From contig JABJCF010000020.1 in NCBI GenBank assembly GCA_018665625.1, forward strand, positions 1 to 6,224: a stretch of 6,224 nucleotides of DNA, in the 5' to 3' direction. Below, in pieces: positions 5,232 to 6,224 of the stretch (within the stretch, counting starts at the first letter, position 1; each line of letters opens with the position of its first letter). The notes beneath the pieces were generated by a model. That model saw only the letters and a program-made list of their open reading frames with translations, made no database searches and was not told the origin of the DNA. The stretch comes from Nitrospina sp. (GTDB lineage: Bacteria > Nitrospinota > Nitrospinia > Nitrospinales > VA-1). The translations under genes were made by a program, and so were the position numbers.

Positions 5232-5423
5232 ATGTCCCAGCAATGTGTAGTTTGTGATAAAAAACCCCAATCTGGTAATAATGTCAGTCATGCGAACAAC
5301 AAAACTCGCAGGGTCTGGAAACCCAACCTGAAAAAGCTACGTGTAGTAATGAAGGGATCTATTAAAACCGTGAAGGTCTGCACCCGATGCCTTAAAGCAG
5401 GAAAAGTAACAAAAGCAATCTAG
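5232..5423 (+). CDS. rpmB: 50S ribosomal protein L28
   Basis: The product has 63 aa, the normal size for bacterial L28, a component of the large ribosomal subunit. The signature is complete: [19 protein letters not shown] near the N-terminus, [14 protein letters not shown] in the middle and [10 protein letters not shown] at the end. The two CxxC pairs (Cys5/Cys8 and Cys50/Cys53) mark the zinc-binding form of the protein; many bacteria also have Cys-less paralogues made under zinc starvation. The ATG has GGAG at 5220-5223, 8 bases upstream. It stands alone, without rpmG beside it. Its stop codon overlaps the stop of the convergent Rel/SpoT gene in a shared CTAG, and there is no terminator between them. 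Confidence 0.97.
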   Translation: MSQQCVVCDKKPQSGNNVSHANNKTRRVWKPNLKKLRVVMKGSIKTVKVCTRCLKAGKVTKAI

Positions 5424-6224
5424 TTTACAGTCAGTTTGCTCTCGCCTTTTGATTTCAGGTTTCCCCCCATTGCTTCCAATCTATTTTTCACGGGCGAATT
5501 TTTGTTAAACTCTTTCATTCGCTCCAAATAAATTACGCCTTCGACCTGCCTGATTTTGTCCAGAGTCTGATTCAGGTGTTCCACATCATGGATTTCGATT
5601 GAGAGATCAAAATAGGCTCTTTTGTGTGCGCCCTGTTGAATATTTGCACGCGTTAGGTTAATCCCTCCTTCGGCAAACGCCTGACCAATACTTGCAAACA
5701 ACCCTGGGTTATCCTCAGCAACAATTGCAATATGAGCTTGGTAAATAGTTTTGCTTCCCGTATCCCATTCCACACCCAACAGTCTTTCTGAATCATCAAT
5801 CACTCGACTCACACTGGGGCAATCAATATGATGAACCGTTACACCTCGGCCACGTGTCATGTACCCCACAATGGGTTCTCCCGGTAACGGGTGACAACAT
5901 TTACCAATGCGAATCATAATATTTTCATTTAAGCACTGCACTTTAATGGCATTTTCTGGTTTATTTTCCTTGAGCTTGATCAGCGTCTCTTCTTTTGGTT
6001 TAATTCCTCCCAGCTTTTCTTTTGGCAATAACTTTTCAAGAACATGATGGGTTGATAACTTTCCAATCCCAAGCCCAGCAAACAAACTTTCAGATGATTT
6101 GAAGCCACAGGCGTGCGCAGCCTCTTCTAATCCTTCACTACTCAATACCTGAAAAGGATCAAAACCGTATTCGCGAATTTCCTTTTCCAACAACTCTTTG
6201 CCAATTTCGAGGCTGTGAGCCCTC
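5420..6224 (-). CDS. Rel/SpoT-family (p)ppGpp synthetase/hydrolase, C-terminal part (5' end outside window)
   Basis: About 267 residues of the C-terminus are visible; the reading frame runs open to the window edge, starting [23 protein letters not shown], which matches the helical region after the TGS domain of long RSH proteins. A zinc-finger/RIS domain follows (about 5936-5780) with [21 protein letters not shown] and HHIDCPS; the Cys pair is encoded at 5899-5894. An ACT domain (about 5740-5516) includes [21 protein letters not shown]. The protein ends in a basic tail of about 30 residues. The regulatory half senses stalled ribosomes or other partners and controls the N-terminal hydrolase and synthetase, which lie beyond the window, so relA, spoT or bifunctional rel cannot be decided. 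An internal TTG at 6193 is not the true start. Confidence 0.93.
   Translation of the reverse strand, partial: RAHSLEIGKELLEKEIREYGFDPFQVLSSEGLEEAAHACGFKSSESLFAGLGIGKLSTHHVLEKLLPKEKLGGIKPKEETLIKLKENKPENAIKVQCLNENIMIRIGKCCHPLPGEPIVGYMTRGRGVTVHHIDCPSVSRVIDDSERLLGVEWDTGSKTIYQAHIAIVAEDNPGLFASIGQAFAEGGINLTRANIQQGAHKRAYFDLSIEIHDVEHLNQTLDKIRQVEGVIYLERMKEFNKNSPVKNRLEAMGGNLKSKGESKLTVN

Noticed and set aside
1..6224. A defence, mobile-element or new multi-gene system
   Set aside because: No transposase, integrase, nuclease, CRISPR array or att-like repeats were seen. Strand switching and recognisable housekeeping genes argue for an ordinary chromosomal region.

Overview
The window reads as an ordinary chromosomal stretch of a motile Gram-negative-type bacterium. 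Base composition is moderately AT-rich, and two or three products carry export signals. It also holds a flagellar anti-sigma-28 factor, a zinc-type ribosomal protein L28 and the end of a long Rel/SpoT enzyme. The mix is reminiscent of Nitrospinota or deltaproteobacterial-type lineages, but that placement is inference from gene flavour and is not proved by the sequence. There is no sign of phage, insertion sequence, CRISPR, tRNA or rRNA.

Layout from left to right: the first codons of a minus-strand gene leaving the window (1-14); a secreted protein built from two tandem DUF4399 domains (296-1042, +) ending in a terminator-like hairpin; an exported trypsin-like serine protease fused to six TPR units (1242-2597, +) with an extended -10 promoter; an exported M28-family metalloenzyme closely resembling glutaminyl cyclases (2606-3532, -), facing the protease tail to tail across 8 bp; a Nudix hydrolase (3733-4149, -); a FlgM-like anti-sigma factor (4452-4751, +) preceded by a near-consensus sigma-28 promoter; a small DUF1858 redox-disulfide protein (4899-5129, -); rpmB (5232-5423, +), divergent from the DUF1858 gene over a palindromic two-way promoter; and the C-terminal part of a Rel/SpoT (p)ppGpp enzyme (5420-6224, -). 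The last gene shares the four bases CTAG with rpmB as stop codons on both strands.

Most genes are monocistronic with frequent strand switches, so a single joint pathway is not evident. Three exported proteins are clustered on the left and may all act in the envelope. FlgM under sigma-28 control is the clearest regulatory circuit, a negative feedback on late flagellar genes. I do not find a convincing new multi-gene system. The most notable items are the sigma-28 promoter with a possible second sigma-70 promoter, the duplicated Cys/His-rich DUF4399 protein, the protease-TPR fusion, and the symmetric promoter and 13-bp repeats before rpmB.
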